From an uncultured Alphaproteobacteria bacterium (GTDB lineage Bacteria; Pseudomonadota; Alphaproteobacteria; HIMB59): a stretch of 64,000 nucleotides of DNA. Below, one piece after another: positions 43,125-52,202 of this stretch. Positions within the stretch are counted from its first letter, which is position 1. Every line of letters starts with the position of its first letter. The notes beneath the pieces are model-generated. The model saw nothing but the letters and a program-made list of their open reading frames with translations. It was not told the origin of the DNA and did not search any database. The stretch covers positions 16,886 to 80,885 of the forward strand of contig CACMWX010000003.1 in assembly GCA_902617515.1 (NCBI GenBank), in the 5' to 3' direction. A program made the position numbers and the translations under genes.

Positions 43125-43888
43125 TGGATCCAGTTCTTGTTGCGAAAAAACTGTCAAAAAAATATGGAAAAGTAGTAGCTTTAGATAATGCTGATCTTGA
43201 ATTATACCCAGGTGAAGTTTTAGGAGTAATTGGTGACAATGGTGCAGGAAAATCAACATTGATTAAAGCTCTTTGTGGTGCAGTAATTCCAGATAGTGGT
43301 GAAATTCAATTAGATGGAAATAAGGTTTCTTTTACATCTCCCATTGAAGCTAGAAAGTTAGGTATTGAGACTGTTTACCAGAACCTTGCACTCTCTCCAG
43401 CTTTATCAATTACAGATAATATGTTTTTAGGTAGAGAAATTAGACAAAAAGGATTTATGGGGAAAATTTTAAAATTTCTAGATCAAAAAGCTATGGCGGA
43501 AGAAGCAAGAAAAAGACTCTCCGATCTTGGTCTTCTAACTATTCAAAACATTAATCAACTTGTCGAAACACTCTCAGGAGGACAAAGACAAGGTGTAGCT
43601 GTTGCACGCGCTACCTCTTTTGGAACTAAGGTGGTAATTATGGATGAACCCACTGCTGCCTTGGGTGTAAAAGAGAGTAGAAGAGTATTAGAATTAATCG
43701 GAGAAGTTAGATCAAGAGGAATACCTATTATTTTAATTTCTCACAATATGCCCCACGTATTTGAAGTTGCAGATAGAATTCATGTACATCGATTAGGCAC
43801 TAGACTATGTGTTATTGATCCAAAAAAATATGAAATGTCAGATGCTGTTGCGTTTATGACTGGTGCTAAGGAACCTCCACAAAATTAA
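43124..43888 (+). CDS. Single-domain sugar ABC ATPase, FrcA type
   Basis: I choose ATG 43124, coupled to the permease stop (TAATG), giving 254 residues; a longer frame from 43046 lies inside the permease gene. Seen: GVIGDNGAGKSTLIKAL (Walker A), TLSGGQRQGVAVARA (signature) and VVIMDEPTAALG (Walker B). It resembles the ATPase of the second importer in size and motif, consistent with the FrcBCA class. It overlaps the convergent FrcK-like gene by 4 bases. Confidence 0.93.
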   Translation: MDPVLVAKKLSKKYGKVVALDNADLELYPGEVLGVIGDNGAGKSTLIKALCGAVIPDSGEIQLDGNKVSFTSPIEARKLGIETVYQNLALSPALSITDNMFLGREIRQKGFMGKILKFLDQKAMAEEARKRLSDLGLLTIQNINQLVETLSGGQRQGVAVARATSFGTKVVIMDEPTAALGVKESRRVLELIGEVRSRGIPIILISHNMPHVFEVADRIHVHRLGTRLCVIDPKKYEMSDAVAFMTGAKEPPQN

Positions 43889-44514
43889 TTTTCAAGAATA
43901 TATTCAGCCGCAATACTATTTTTTAAAACATTTACGCCATTAGGTAGATCGTTTTTATATACTTTTTCATCAATTTCTTCTTTGGGTAAATTGAAATTTC
44001 TCCATCGCTCAATTAGTCTTTTTTCTAAAATTTTTTTTTCACAATTTATCATTACAGTTGTATTAAAAAACTTATGTAACTCACTCCAAGGATAGGAATT
44101 TAAAAGGACATAGTTTCCCTCAACTATAATTACTTTAGTATTTTTTGAAATTATAACTGCTGAGGATCTTGATAATTCTAATGATCGATCAAAAATTGGT
44201 ATTACAACCTCGTCCTCTTTGTGCAATCTAGACACAAAGTTGATTAAACCCATTACGTCGAATGTTTCTGGTGCTCCTTTTTTTGATAAAAGGTTTTTCT
44301 CTTTTAAAATTAGGTCATCGTAGTGAAAACCATCCATTTGAAGAATACTTGAGTTATACCCTTTTGCACTTAGGTCTTTTGCTAAATTTTCAGATATAGT
44401 ACTTTTACCAGAGGCAGGAGGGCCAGAAAGGGCAATAAAATAACGGGTTTTATTGTTATTATCAATGTGATCTGTAACTGATCTTATAAGCTGATCATAA
44501 GTTAATCCTGACAT
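43885..44514 (-). CDS. P-loop kinase, uridine-kinase/FrcK-like
   Basis: A 209-residue P-loop protein: ALSGPPASGKSTISENLA (Walker A), LQMDGFHYDD with the Asp/His substrate region, VIPIFDRSLE and IIVEGNYVLLN, in the order seen in uridine kinase/pantothenate kinase-like proteins. A related gene, frcK, sits beside frcBCA in rhizobia and is proposed to phosphorylate the imported sugar. Here the gene converges on the FrcA-type ATPase with a 4-base overlap and precedes no spacer-separated partner except xylulokinase (18 bases upstream on the same strand). Confidence 0.85.
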   Translation of the reverse strand: MSGLTYDQLIRSVTDHIDNNNKTRYFIALSGPPASGKSTISENLAKDLSAKGYNSSILQMDGFHYDDLILKEKNLLSKKGAPETFDVMGLINFVSRLHKEDEVVIPIFDRSLELSRSSAVIISKNTKVIIVEGNYVLLNSYPWSELHKFFNTTVMINCEKKILEKRLIERWRNFNLPKEEIDEKVYKNDLPNGVNVLKNSIAAEYILEN

Positions 44515-44532
44515 TATTTATTTTAAGAAAAA

Positions 44533-45978
44533 CTATTTAACATAGTATTTCTTCCAACCATCAAAGCGATCTCTAAGTATTGGTTTTATATTATTATTTT
44601 TTTTTATTATTTCTTTAACTAAAGGTGGCTTTAATACATCTTGATGTTTAAGATTATTAAAACCGAGGTATGCCAACCTTGCGGCACCGTAAGCAGCCAT
44701 AGCATCAGATGCTTCTGTAATAGCCAGATCTCTATCAAGTATTGATGCTAAAAGTTTAATCCAATCTTTGTTTTTGGACCCACCACCAATTACAAATAAA
44801 TTATTTAATTTGATGCCAGTTTTTGAGAGAGCTTGGTAGTTATCAAAAAGGCCAAAAGAAATACCTTCGATTAAACTATAAACAAGTGTATTTTTATCTG
44901 TTTCAATTCCCATATTATGAAAACTTGCTCTAACGTGAGGATCATTTAATGGAGTTCTTTCTCCTGTCAAATAAGGCAAGTAATAAGGTGAGTTAATCAT
45001 TGAAGTATCAGAACTCATAGACTCTTTTAAACACTTTGTAATTTCATCAATTGAAGAGTCAAAAGTATTTATAAACCAATTAATGTTTGAAGTGCAGGAG
45101 AGCATTACCGACATAAGATGCCAAGTATTAGGCAAACAATGGCAAAAAGAGTGTATTGCATCATCATAATTTTTTAAGAATTTCTTTGTGGACCCAAATA
45201 TAACGCCTGAAGTACCTAGTGATATTGATGCATCACCCTCTTCATATAATCCTAAACCGACTGCAGCAGCAGCGTTATCTCCTGCGCCACCGTAAACCTT
45301 GCATCCCATATTGAAGCCATATTTGTCAGCTATATCCTTTTTTATAATACCAGTTTGATCAGTACCTTCACAAACATTTGGCATTTGTGAAATATTCATT
45401 GAGCTTGCTTCAAGTAATTTTGTAGACCAATCTCGTTTTTCAACGTCCAGCCAATAAGTTCCAGAAGCATCAGATAAATCGCTAAAAAATTCTCCTGTTA
45501 GGTAAAATCTTAAGTAATCTTTAGGTAAAAGAACCTTATAGATTTTATTAAAATTATTATTTTCATTTCTTTTAATCCATAGAACTTTTGGTGCTGTGAA
45601 ACCTGGCATTGCAATGTTTCCAGCTATATCCATGACAGATTTGTCAGTCATTATCTCTGAACACTCTTGATGGCTTCTTGTATCATTCCAAAGTATACAG
45701 GGTCTGATTATTTGATGATCCTTATTAATACATGTAGCACCATGCATATGCCCTGAAAAAGAAACTGAATTTATTTCATTGATGTTAATTTTTTCTTTTA
45801 ATCTTAACATACATTGATCAAAGGCAACTATCCAAGAGGATGGATCTTGTTCAGACCATCCACTTTGAGGGTTAGATGAAGGTATATCTTCGCTAGAGAC
45901 ACTATGAATAATTTCCTGCTCTTCACCAATGACTAAGCATTTCATTGATGAAGTTCCAAGATCTATACCTAAATACAT
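44533..45978 (-). CDS. xylB: Xylulokinase
   Basis: A 481-residue FGGY kinase matching XylB: YLGIDLGTSSMKCLVI (2-17), VSFSGHMHGATCIN (SGQMHG-type motif), ILWNDTRSHQEC, YGGAGDNAAAAVG with the catalytic Asp, and ISLGTSGVIFGST. It makes D-xylulose 5-phosphate. The D-lyxose-isomerase-like enzyme at 48014 could supply D-xylulose; no xylose isomerase XylA is in the window. It is divergent from the aldolase-like gene, and the FrcK-like kinase follows on the same strand. Confidence 0.92.
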   Translation of the reverse strand: MYLGIDLGTSSMKCLVIGEEQEIIHSVSSEDIPSSNPQSGWSEQDPSSWIVAFDQCMLRLKEKININEINSVSFSGHMHGATCINKDHQIIRPCILWNDTRSHQECSEIMTDKSVMDIAGNIAMPGFTAPKVLWIKRNENNNFNKIYKVLLPKDYLRFYLTGEFFSDLSDASGTYWLDVEKRDWSTKLLEASSMNISQMPNVCEGTDQTGIIKKDIADKYGFNMGCKVYGGAGDNAAAAVGLGLYEEGDASISLGTSGVIFGSTKKFLKNYDDAIHSFCHCLPNTWHLMSVMLSCTSNINWFINTFDSSIDEITKCLKESMSSDTSMINSPYYLPYLTGERTPLNDPHVRASFHNMGIETDKNTLVYSLIEGISFGLFDNYQALSKTGIKLNNLFVIGGGSKNKDWIKLLASILDRDLAITEASDAMAAYGAARLAYLGFNNLKHQDVLKPPLVKEIIKKNNNIKPILRDRFDGWKKYYVK

Positions 45979-46052
45979 AACTATTACTATACAATCTTTA
46001 AATAAATTTTCTATTTATACTGTGAGAAATTTGATGATAAAGTTTTAATATA

Positions 46053-47045
46053 ATGAATAAATCTTTAGAGACGAAATTACAAAAAATAAAAAAACAAATT
46101 TACAAACCCAAAGATTTTATTATTGCAGATGCAAAAGACGGTGATATGGCAATGGGCATCATTACGCCTGGGCCTAAAAGAGATATTAAGGGTAAAATTT
46201 TAAAATCTTATAAGAAGCTAGATGATTATAAGCAAGCTATGATATCTATGTCTAAATCAAATCTTGTCGATATTATGTTAATGTCTGCATCAACTGGTGA
46301 AGAATTAATTAAAAAAAAAATATTTATTAATTCCAAAGTTACTCCTGCTATACGGATGAATGATACTACAGATATTTGGTTAATGAGAAATGGTAATTAC
46401 AGATCTACTTATCCAAGACCTTTCCGATCTGCTCGTCTAAAAAGTGTATCAAAATTTGCAAATTTAGGATTATTTTCAATGACATTCTCTAACAATGTAG
46501 ATTTTGATTTAGCAATGTTAAATGCTTATAGAGATTTTAGAATTGAAGCTATTGAATATAAATTTAATCATTTTTTGGAGGTATTTAACCCTCCAATTAA
46601 TATCGGCATGAAATCAAATAATCTGGGTGACTACATTAATGATTGCATTATTAAAGCCATTGCGGGACAAACTAAAGAAGAAAGACCCTTATTTTTGAAA
46701 ATTGCATATAATGGCCCAAAAGCGATGGAGGAACTGGCAACTTATGATCCTGCAAATTTAATAATTGGTATATTAGGCGGTAGTAAAGGAACCACACGAG
46801 ATTGTTTTGAATTAATTAAAAAAGCTAGTCATTATGGTGCAAGAGTTGCTCTTTTTGGTAGAAAAATTAATCTTGCAGAGAATCCAATCTTGTTAGTAAA
46901 GCTAATGAGGGCGGTAATAGAAAAAGATATAAAAACTATTGAAGCTGTTAAGTTATATCATAGCGAATTAAATAAAAAAAATTTAAGACCAGATCAATCT
47001 CTCAATAAAGATCTTCAAATAACTGATCCTATTTTAAAATTATAA
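46053..47045 (+). CDS. Class I aldolase-like TIM-barrel protein of unknown substrate
   Basis: A 330-residue protein that looks like a divergent DhnA/LsrF/LacD-type barrel. Support: a late strand pair PLFLKIAYNGPKAMEEL (K216 is the candidate Schiff-base lysine), LIIGILGGSKGTTRDCFELI and ARVALFGRKINLAENP, which follow the order lysine strand, GG phosphate loop, GRN phosphate loop. The N-terminal half has few recognisable residues (DAKDGDMAMGI, VTPAIRMNDTTDIW). It lies among sugar kinases and the D-lyxose isomerase, so cleavage of a phosphorylated ketose is plausible. Its end overlaps the PfkB kinase by 6 bases, convergently. Confidence 0.65.
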   Translation: MNKSLETKLQKIKKQIYKPKDFIIADAKDGDMAMGIITPGPKRDIKGKILKSYKKLDDYKQAMISMSKSNLVDIMLMSASTGEELIKKKIFINSKVTPAIRMNDTTDIWLMRNGNYRSTYPRPFRSARLKSVSKFANLGLFSMTFSNNVDFDLAMLNAYRDFRIEAIEYKFNHFLEVFNPPINIGMKSNNLGDYINDCIIKAIAGQTKEERPLFLKIAYNGPKAMEELATYDPANLIIGILGGSKGTTRDCFELIKKASHYGARVALFGRKINLAENPILLVKLMRAVIEKDIKTIEAVKLYHSELNKKNLRPDQSLNKDLQITDPILKL

Positions 47046-48014
47046 TTTTTTGATATTAGGTAAATTACCTGACGATGAGTCAATTTTCATCATAGCTGAT
47101 CCCGCTGCATGAGACTTCCTCAGTGTAACTTCAATATCCCAGTCTTCATGTACACCAAAAATAAATCCTGCACAAAAAGCATCCCCTGCGCCAACAGCAT
47201 TTTTGATATTTTTTTTTTGAATTTTGGGAGACTGGGAGTGATAAATATCTTTTTTAGAAATATAAAGTGACTCATACGGGCTATGTATAATAAAAGCTCT
47301 TTGAAGGCCTTTTTGAAAAATTTTTCTAGACAAGTTTATAATGAGTTTTTTGTCTAATCGGTTTTTTGAGTTTATAATTTTTTTTTTAAAAAGTAATTGT
47401 GCTTCAATTTCATTTAGTAAAAGATAGTCAGTATAAGGAAGAGCACTAAAAATAATTTTCTGAAAATTTGGAATATTGTTTGATGCTAAATCAATGATAT
47501 TAATAATACCTTTTTTTCTTGACTCTTTTAAAACTTTACAAAGTCTTGTTTCTTTCCCACTAAATTCGTCTAATCTTCCTAAAAGGCTGAGATATCCTAC
47601 ATATAAAATTTTAGGATAATTGCTAAGTTTACTTAATCTAAAATGATCTATGTCTAATAAATCATTTGCCCCAGAGTAGTAGAGAAAAGTTCTTTCATTT
47701 TGTTTCTCAGACATGCACAAAGAATATGAAGTTGGGATATTAGATGAAACTGAAAGGTATTTTGAAATAATGCCATTACTTCGACAATGATTTTTAATAA
47801 GTTTAGAATTATCATCATTTCCTATTGATCCCATGGCAATTAAATTATATTTGAAACCAAGAGAAGATAAGTTTGTTAATACATTATTAGGACCGCCGCC
47901 AACACATTGATATTGACCTTTGATAGACTCAAGCTTGCCTCTCTCAGGAAGGTAGTCAATTTTATAAGTTGTATCTACGCACCATATACCTAATCCTACA
48001 ACCCCACGGCGCAT
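47040..48014 (-). CDS. PfkB-family carbohydrate kinase
   Basis: A 324-residue ribokinase-fold kinase: GLGIWCVDTTYKIDYLPERG, GGGPNNVLTNLSSLG (first signature) and NAVGAGDAFCAGFIFG (second signature with catalytic Asp). It starts on the last base of the D-lyxose-isomerase-like gene (TAATG), so the two are coupled and probably consecutive in a pathway: isomerise, then phosphorylate. With the convergent aldolase-like gene this could make a tagatose- or fructose-type isomerase/kinase/aldolase route. Exact sugar unknown. Confidence 0.9.
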   Translation of the reverse strand: MRRGVVGLGIWCVDTTYKIDYLPERGKLESIKGQYQCVGGGPNNVLTNLSSLGFKYNLIAMGSIGNDDNSKLIKNHCRSNGIISKYLSVSSNIPTSYSLCMSEKQNERTFLYYSGANDLLDIDHFRLSKLSNYPKILYVGYLSLLGRLDEFSGKETRLCKVLKESRKKGIINIIDLASNNIPNFQKIIFSALPYTDYLLLNEIEAQLLFKKKIINSKNRLDKKLIINLSRKIFQKGLQRAFIIHSPYESLYISKKDIYHSQSPKIQKKNIKNAVGAGDAFCAGFIFGVHEDWDIEVTLRKSHAAGSAMMKIDSSSGNLPNIKKL

Positions 48015-48679
48015 TAAACTTCATTCCATAAGGGATGAAGAGGTGGTTCATCTTCTTGTATCTGACTAAATCTTCCAACTTGCTCAAGAAAATAATTGTC
48101 ATTATTGTCATCATTGACTTGGGACACTTCTCCAGCCATAACCATTCCAGAGCCTTTAACAGAATAAAATCTATGAAAAACATTTCTCTCAACAGTAACG
48201 CTTTGACCCTTTTTTAAAATCAAAGGTTCATGTGGATCTAGTTCTATTTTTTCTCCATCAACAAGAACAGTAATTTTTTTTGATAATTGCTTGTTATTAT
48301 TATCAATTTCTAAAAACTCAATTGCTAAATCTCCACCACCTCTATTTATAATATCTTCCAATTTAATCTTATGACTATGAAAAGGGATTTCCTGACCCTC
48401 TTGCATGAAGAGTAATTTTTCTGCATAAGGTTTATCATCAAAATTACTTTGAATGCCATTCCTAATGCAAAAAAGTGTTATACCTTGACTATTAAAATTA
48501 TCTTTTCCAAAATCTGTTACATCCCAGCCCATTTGATGATCTTTAAGATATTTAGTCATCTCGGGATTGTTGTTATAGTCTTCCTTTGACCAATAACCCC
48601 ATTTTGGAAGTGTCCAATTATATGTATCCATCATTTTTTTTGCTATTTCTATAGCATTATTAATCTCTGAGCGCTTCAT
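48014..48679 (-). CDS. D-lyxose ketol-isomerase family cupin
   Basis: A 221-residue cupin matching D-lyxose/D-mannose isomerases: an N-terminal MKRSEINNAIEIAKKM, WDVTDFG, then IPFHSHKIKLEDIINRGGGDLAIEF, which holds two His and a Glu metal ligand, and VERNVFHRFY with the last His. It would convert D-lyxose to D-xylulose or D-mannose to D-fructose. It is coupled to the PfkB kinase downstream and divergent (44 bases) from the hydroxyacid dehydrogenase. Confidence 0.88.
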   Translation of the reverse strand: MKRSEINNAIEIAKKMMDTYNWTLPKWGYWSKEDYNNNPEMTKYLKDHQMGWDVTDFGKDNFNSQGITLFCIRNGIQSNFDDKPYAEKLLFMQEGQEIPFHSHKIKLEDIINRGGGDLAIEFLEIDNNNKQLSKKITVLVDGEKIELDPHEPLILKKGQSVTVERNVFHRFYSVKGSGMVMAGEVSQVNDDNNDNYFLEQVGRFSQIQEDEPPLHPLWNEV

Positions 48680-48723
48680 GGAGTAAGATTATCAAAAATA
48701 AAAATAATTGATATAATCATGTA

Positions 48724-49740
48724 ATGAAAACAATTATTGTTGATCCATTTCCACGTAAAATGGAATTAATTTTTAAATCTAGTAAACTTAAACTTTTAAA
48801 AAAAAAATTTAATATAATTAATGCACCTAAAGAAAATAAACTAAAATTTTATAAACAAAATATCCCAAATGCTGATTTTATTATTGGCCAACCTGATCTA
48901 CCAAAATCAATATTAATTTTAGGTAAAAAACTTAAAGCTATTTTCAATGTTGAAAGTAATTTTATGGATAACATGGACTATGATTACTGCTTTAATAACA
49001 ATATCTATGTTTTATCCACGGCTCCTGTTTTTGCTCAAAGTGTTGCTGAAATAGCTGTTGGTTTAACTATTTCTTTGAAAAGAGAAATACATACAGCACA
49101 TTTAGATTTTATACAAAAAAAGGAAAAGTATGGCTTAGAAAGTAATAAGCGAAGCAGTCTATTGCTTAACAATAAAATCGGTATTGTCGGTTTTGGAGAC
49201 TTAGCTAAAAGTCTTAAACCTATGTTGGTACCTTATACTTCAGATTTTCGAGTTTATGATCCTTGGCTTCCAAATAAACTTATAGAGGACAATGGTTGCA
49301 AGCCAGCATCATTAGGTAAAATTTTCAAAAATTGTGAGGTAATATACATACTTACCACAATAACAAAAAAAAATAAAAACATGATAGATGAAAAACTTAT
49401 AAGATTAATGAAAAAAGATGCTTGTTTAATCATTCTGAGTAGAGCTAATGTAATTAATTTTCAAGATTTAAATAAAATTTTAAAGAAAGGTAAAATTAAA
49501 GTTGCCACTGATGTTTTTCCTCAAGAACCTGTTTCTAAAAATGATCCAATAAGAAGACAAAAAAATATTCTTTTTTCTTCTCACAGAGCGGGAGCTTTAA
49601 ATAGTGTTTTTTTTGAAATGGGAGAGATTGTTTATGAGGATTTAAATTTGATCACAAAAGGACTGCCTCCTAAATTATGTCGTCGAGCTGAATTGGAAAC
49701 TGTCAAAAATTTAAGATCTAAGCCAGTTGTTATAAATTAA
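48724..49740 (+). CDS. D-2-hydroxyacid dehydrogenase family protein
   Basis: A 338-residue NAD-dependent dehydrogenase of the phosphoglycerate/glyoxylate reductase class. Seen: VAEIAVGLTISLKREI before the cofactor domain, IGIVGFGDLAKSL as the Rossmann motif (GxGxxA variant), ILSRANVINFQDL with the catalytic Arg, DVFPQEPV with the Glu and LFSSHRAGAL with the His. The substrate-binding half is divergent and Lys-rich. It precedes the RbsD-like mutarotase by 40 bases and may reduce a keto acid from sugar-acid oxidation; the substrate is unknown. Confidence 0.87.
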   Translation: MKTIIVDPFPRKMELIFKSSKLKLLKKKFNIINAPKENKLKFYKQNIPNADFIIGQPDLPKSILILGKKLKAIFNVESNFMDNMDYDYCFNNNIYVLSTAPVFAQSVAEIAVGLTISLKREIHTAHLDFIQKKEKYGLESNKRSSLLLNNKIGIVGFGDLAKSLKPMLVPYTSDFRVYDPWLPNKLIEDNGCKPASLGKIFKNCEVIYILTTITKKNKNMIDEKLIRLMKKDACLIILSRANVINFQDLNKILKKGKIKVATDVFPQEPVSKNDPIRRQKNILFSSHRAGALNSVFFEMGEIVYEDLNLITKGLPPKLCRRAELETVKNLRSKPVVIN

Positions 49741-49780
49741 TTATATTGAATATAGTTAATTTATTTAGTTCTATAGGTAT

Positions 49781-50239
49781 ATGTTAATTAATATTGATCC
49801 AATTCTTGGACCTGAGGTTCTTCACACCCTTCGTGCTATGGGCCATGGTGACAAACTCATTTTATGTGACTCAAACTTTCCAGCTTATTCTATGAATTCA
49901 GTTGTACATCGTTTAGATGGAGTTGATGCAGCCAAAGCAGCGAAAGCTATATTATCTATTTTCCCTCTGGATAGTTTTATAAAGTTTCCAATACTAAGAA
50001 TGCAAATCGATAACAAACCTGATGAGCTTAACGATGTTCATAAAGAAATTATTGATGTAACTAGAAGTGTAGCAGGTGAAAACTGGAAAATAGGATCAAT
50101 CGAAAGATTTATGTTTTATGAAGAGGCAAAAAAAGCCTTTGCAATTATCACAACTAATGAGACACGACCATTTGGTTGTTTTATTTTAACAAAAGGAGTT
50201 GTTAAACCTGATGGTACTGTTTGGGTACTAGATAAGTGA
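49781..50239 (+). CDS. RbsD/FucU family sugar mutarotase
   Basis: A 152-residue RbsD/FucU protein: DPILGPEVLHTLRAMGHGDKLILCDSNFP (residues 6-34, with key His, Asp and Asn) and a C-terminal ETRPFGCFILTKGVV block. FucU acts on L-fucose, RbsD on D-ribose pyranose/furanose forms. It overlaps the ribokinase by 4 bases, favouring a ribose role, while the internal length and the VHRLDGVDAA segment look more FucU-like. Either sugar is possible. Confidence 0.92.
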   Translation: MLINIDPILGPEVLHTLRAMGHGDKLILCDSNFPAYSMNSVVHRLDGVDAAKAAKAILSIFPLDSFIKFPILRMQIDNKPDELNDVHKEIIDVTRSVAGENWKIGSIERFMFYEEAKKAFAIITTNETRPFGCFILTKGVVKPDGTVWVLDK

Positions 50240-51141
50240 GTATTTGTGTATTTGGGATATTCGTTGCAGATCTATGTTTTTTTGCAAATGATATTCCAAT
50301 ACCAGGTCAAACGGTATTAGGAAAAAAATACATCATCGGACCAGGTGGTAAAGGGTCTAACCAAGCAATAGCAGCAGCAAGAGCTGGAGGTAATGTATCA
50401 TTTATAAGTAAAGTAGGTAAAGATAGCTATGCCGATCTTGCAATCTCTTTATATGACAGAGATAAAATAAATTATGATGGTTTGGTTATCTCTGAAAATG
50501 AATCAACTGGGGCTGCAGGTATTTTGATTAATGAAAAAACTGGGCAAAATGCAATAAATGTTGTTCCAGGAGCCGCTGGTACAATCGATGAAAAGTTAAT
50601 CGACTCAAAGTTAAAAATAATAGAGTCTTCTGATGTTTTTTTAACTCAGTTAGAGACACCAAAAGAGGTAACACTCTATGCTCTAAAAAAAGCGAAAAAT
50701 TTTAATTGTACAACAATTCTAAATCCAGCACCTGCCAGTGAAATAACTTATGATAACTTTCAATATTTTGATTTTTTTACCCCGAATGAAACGGAGGCAA
50801 GTTTTTATTATGGTCAATCAATTAAAAATGAGGAAGACTGTAAAAAAGCAGGAAGTTTTTTTTTAAATAAAGGGATAAAAAATATAATTATTACACTTGG
50901 AGAAAATGGTTGTTATTTTAAAAACAATAAAGAGGAGTTTATAGTACCTGCATCAAATCTAAAAAAACCTGTAGTTGACACAACAGGTGCGGGAGATGCT
51001 TTTAATGGGGCTTTAAGTGTGGCAATCTCACAAAATAAAAACTATAAAGAAGCTATTGAGTTTGCTAATCTTGTAGCAGGTCTGTCTGTTACAAAGGAGG
51101 GAGCAGCAAATTCAATGCCATACAAGAAGGAATTATTTTAA
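50236..51141 (+). CDS. rbsK: Ribokinase
   Basis: A 301-residue PfkB kinase starting at GTG 50236, overlapping the mutarotase stop by 4 bases. Seen: FVADLCFFANDIPIPGQTV, GPGGKGSNQAIAAARAGG (the ribokinase GGKGANQA motif), FISKVGKDSYAD, LNPAPA, PNETEA and VDTTGAGDAFNGAL. These are the full ribokinase signatures. It makes ribose 5-phosphate. Paired with RbsD it forms a minimal ribose-use unit; ribose import could use one of the RbsABC-type transporters in the window. Confidence 0.93.
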   Translation: MSICVFGIFVADLCFFANDIPIPGQTVLGKKYIIGPGGKGSNQAIAAARAGGNVSFISKVGKDSYADLAISLYDRDKINYDGLVISENESTGAAGILINEKTGQNAINVVPGAAGTIDEKLIDSKLKIIESSDVFLTQLETPKEVTLYALKKAKNFNCTTILNPAPASEITYDNFQYFDFFTPNETEASFYYGQSIKNEEDCKKAGSFFLNKGIKNIIITLGENGCYFKNNKEEFIVPASNLKKPVVDTTGAGDAFNGALSVAISQNKNYKEAIEFANLVAGLSVTKEGAANSMPYKKELF

Positions 51142-51143
51142 AA

Positions 51144-52169
51144 ATGCCATATATTTCAGACAAAAATCGCTATCAAAAAATGCATTATAGAAACTGCGGT
51201 GATAGTGGTTTAAAACTACCTGTCTTGTCAATAGGGTTATGGCATAACTTTGGTGGCAATGGAATGGCTTCAGAGTCTAAAAAAATTCTTTTTGAGTCTT
51301 TTGATGCAGGAATTACTCATTTTGATTTAGCAAATAATTATGGACCACCTTATGGCAGTGCTGAGTCTAATTTTGGAAATGTCATGAAAAGCGATCTTGG
51401 AAAATACCGTGATGAGTTAATTATATCGTCTAAAGCAGGTTACGATATGTGGGATGGACCATATGGTGAATGGGGTTCAAAAAAACATGTAATTGCTAGT
51501 TGCGATCAAAGTTTAAAAAGGATGAAACTAGATTATGTAGATATATTTTATTCTCATCGTTTTGATCCAAATACACCTCTTGAGGAAACAGCTGATGCTT
51601 TAGAAAGTATCTATAAAGCTGGTAAAGCCCTGTATATTGGTGTCTCTTCTTACTCCTCCAATAAGACAAATAAAATGATTTCAATTTTAAAGAGCAAAGG
51701 TATCAAATTATTAATTCATCAACCATCTTATTCATTAATCAATAGATGGATTGAAAAAGATTTAACAAAAACTCTCATAAAAAAAGGTGTTGGTTGTATC
51801 GCCTTTTCTCCACTAGCCCAAGGTTTTTTATCTAATAAATATTTGAAAGGAATTCCCAAAGTTTCAAGGGTTAATGAAAATAGCTCTTTCAGCAAAGATT
51901 TAATAACGAAAAAAAATACTAAAATTATTAACGAACTCAATAAAATTGCAAAAAAAAGAAATCAATCTTTATCGCAAATGGCTATAGCATGGGTATTAAA
52001 TAATCGTGCAATAACTTCTGCTTTAATTGGAGCTAGAACCGTAAAACATCTTAAAGAAAACCTAGCAGCACTTGATAATTTAAAATTTTCAAAAAAAGAA
52101 ATAAAAGAAATAAATAAAGCGGCAAAAGAGGGTGATATAAATATATGGGCTCCTTCTAGTGCCCATTGA
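51144..52169 (+). CDS. Aldo/keto reductase, YghZ/GpR-like
   Basis: A 341-residue aldo/keto reductase resembling YghZ (L-glyceraldehyde 3-phosphate reductase): YRNCGDSGLKLPVLSIGLWHNFG near the start, HFDLANNYGPPYGSAE with the catalytic Asp and Tyr, ISSKAGYDMWDGPYG with the Lys, and DYVDIFYSHRFD with the His. A late ALIGARTVKHL segment binds NADPH. It follows ribokinase by 2 bases and likely detoxifies or recycles a sugar-derived aldehyde. Confidence 0.93.
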   Translation: MPYISDKNRYQKMHYRNCGDSGLKLPVLSIGLWHNFGGNGMASESKKILFESFDAGITHFDLANNYGPPYGSAESNFGNVMKSDLGKYRDELIISSKAGYDMWDGPYGEWGSKKHVIASCDQSLKRMKLDYVDIFYSHRFDPNTPLEETADALESIYKAGKALYIGVSSYSSNKTNKMISILKSKGIKLLIHQPSYSLINRWIEKDLTKTLIKKGVGCIAFSPLAQGFLSNKYLKGIPKVSRVNENSSFSKDLITKKNTKIINELNKIAKKRNQSLSQMAIAWVLNNRAITSALIGARTVKHLKENLAALDNLKFSKKEIKEINKAAKEGDINIWAPSSAH

Positions 52170-52202
52170 TTAATTCAAATTTTTTATTATCTAACTAATA
52201 AA

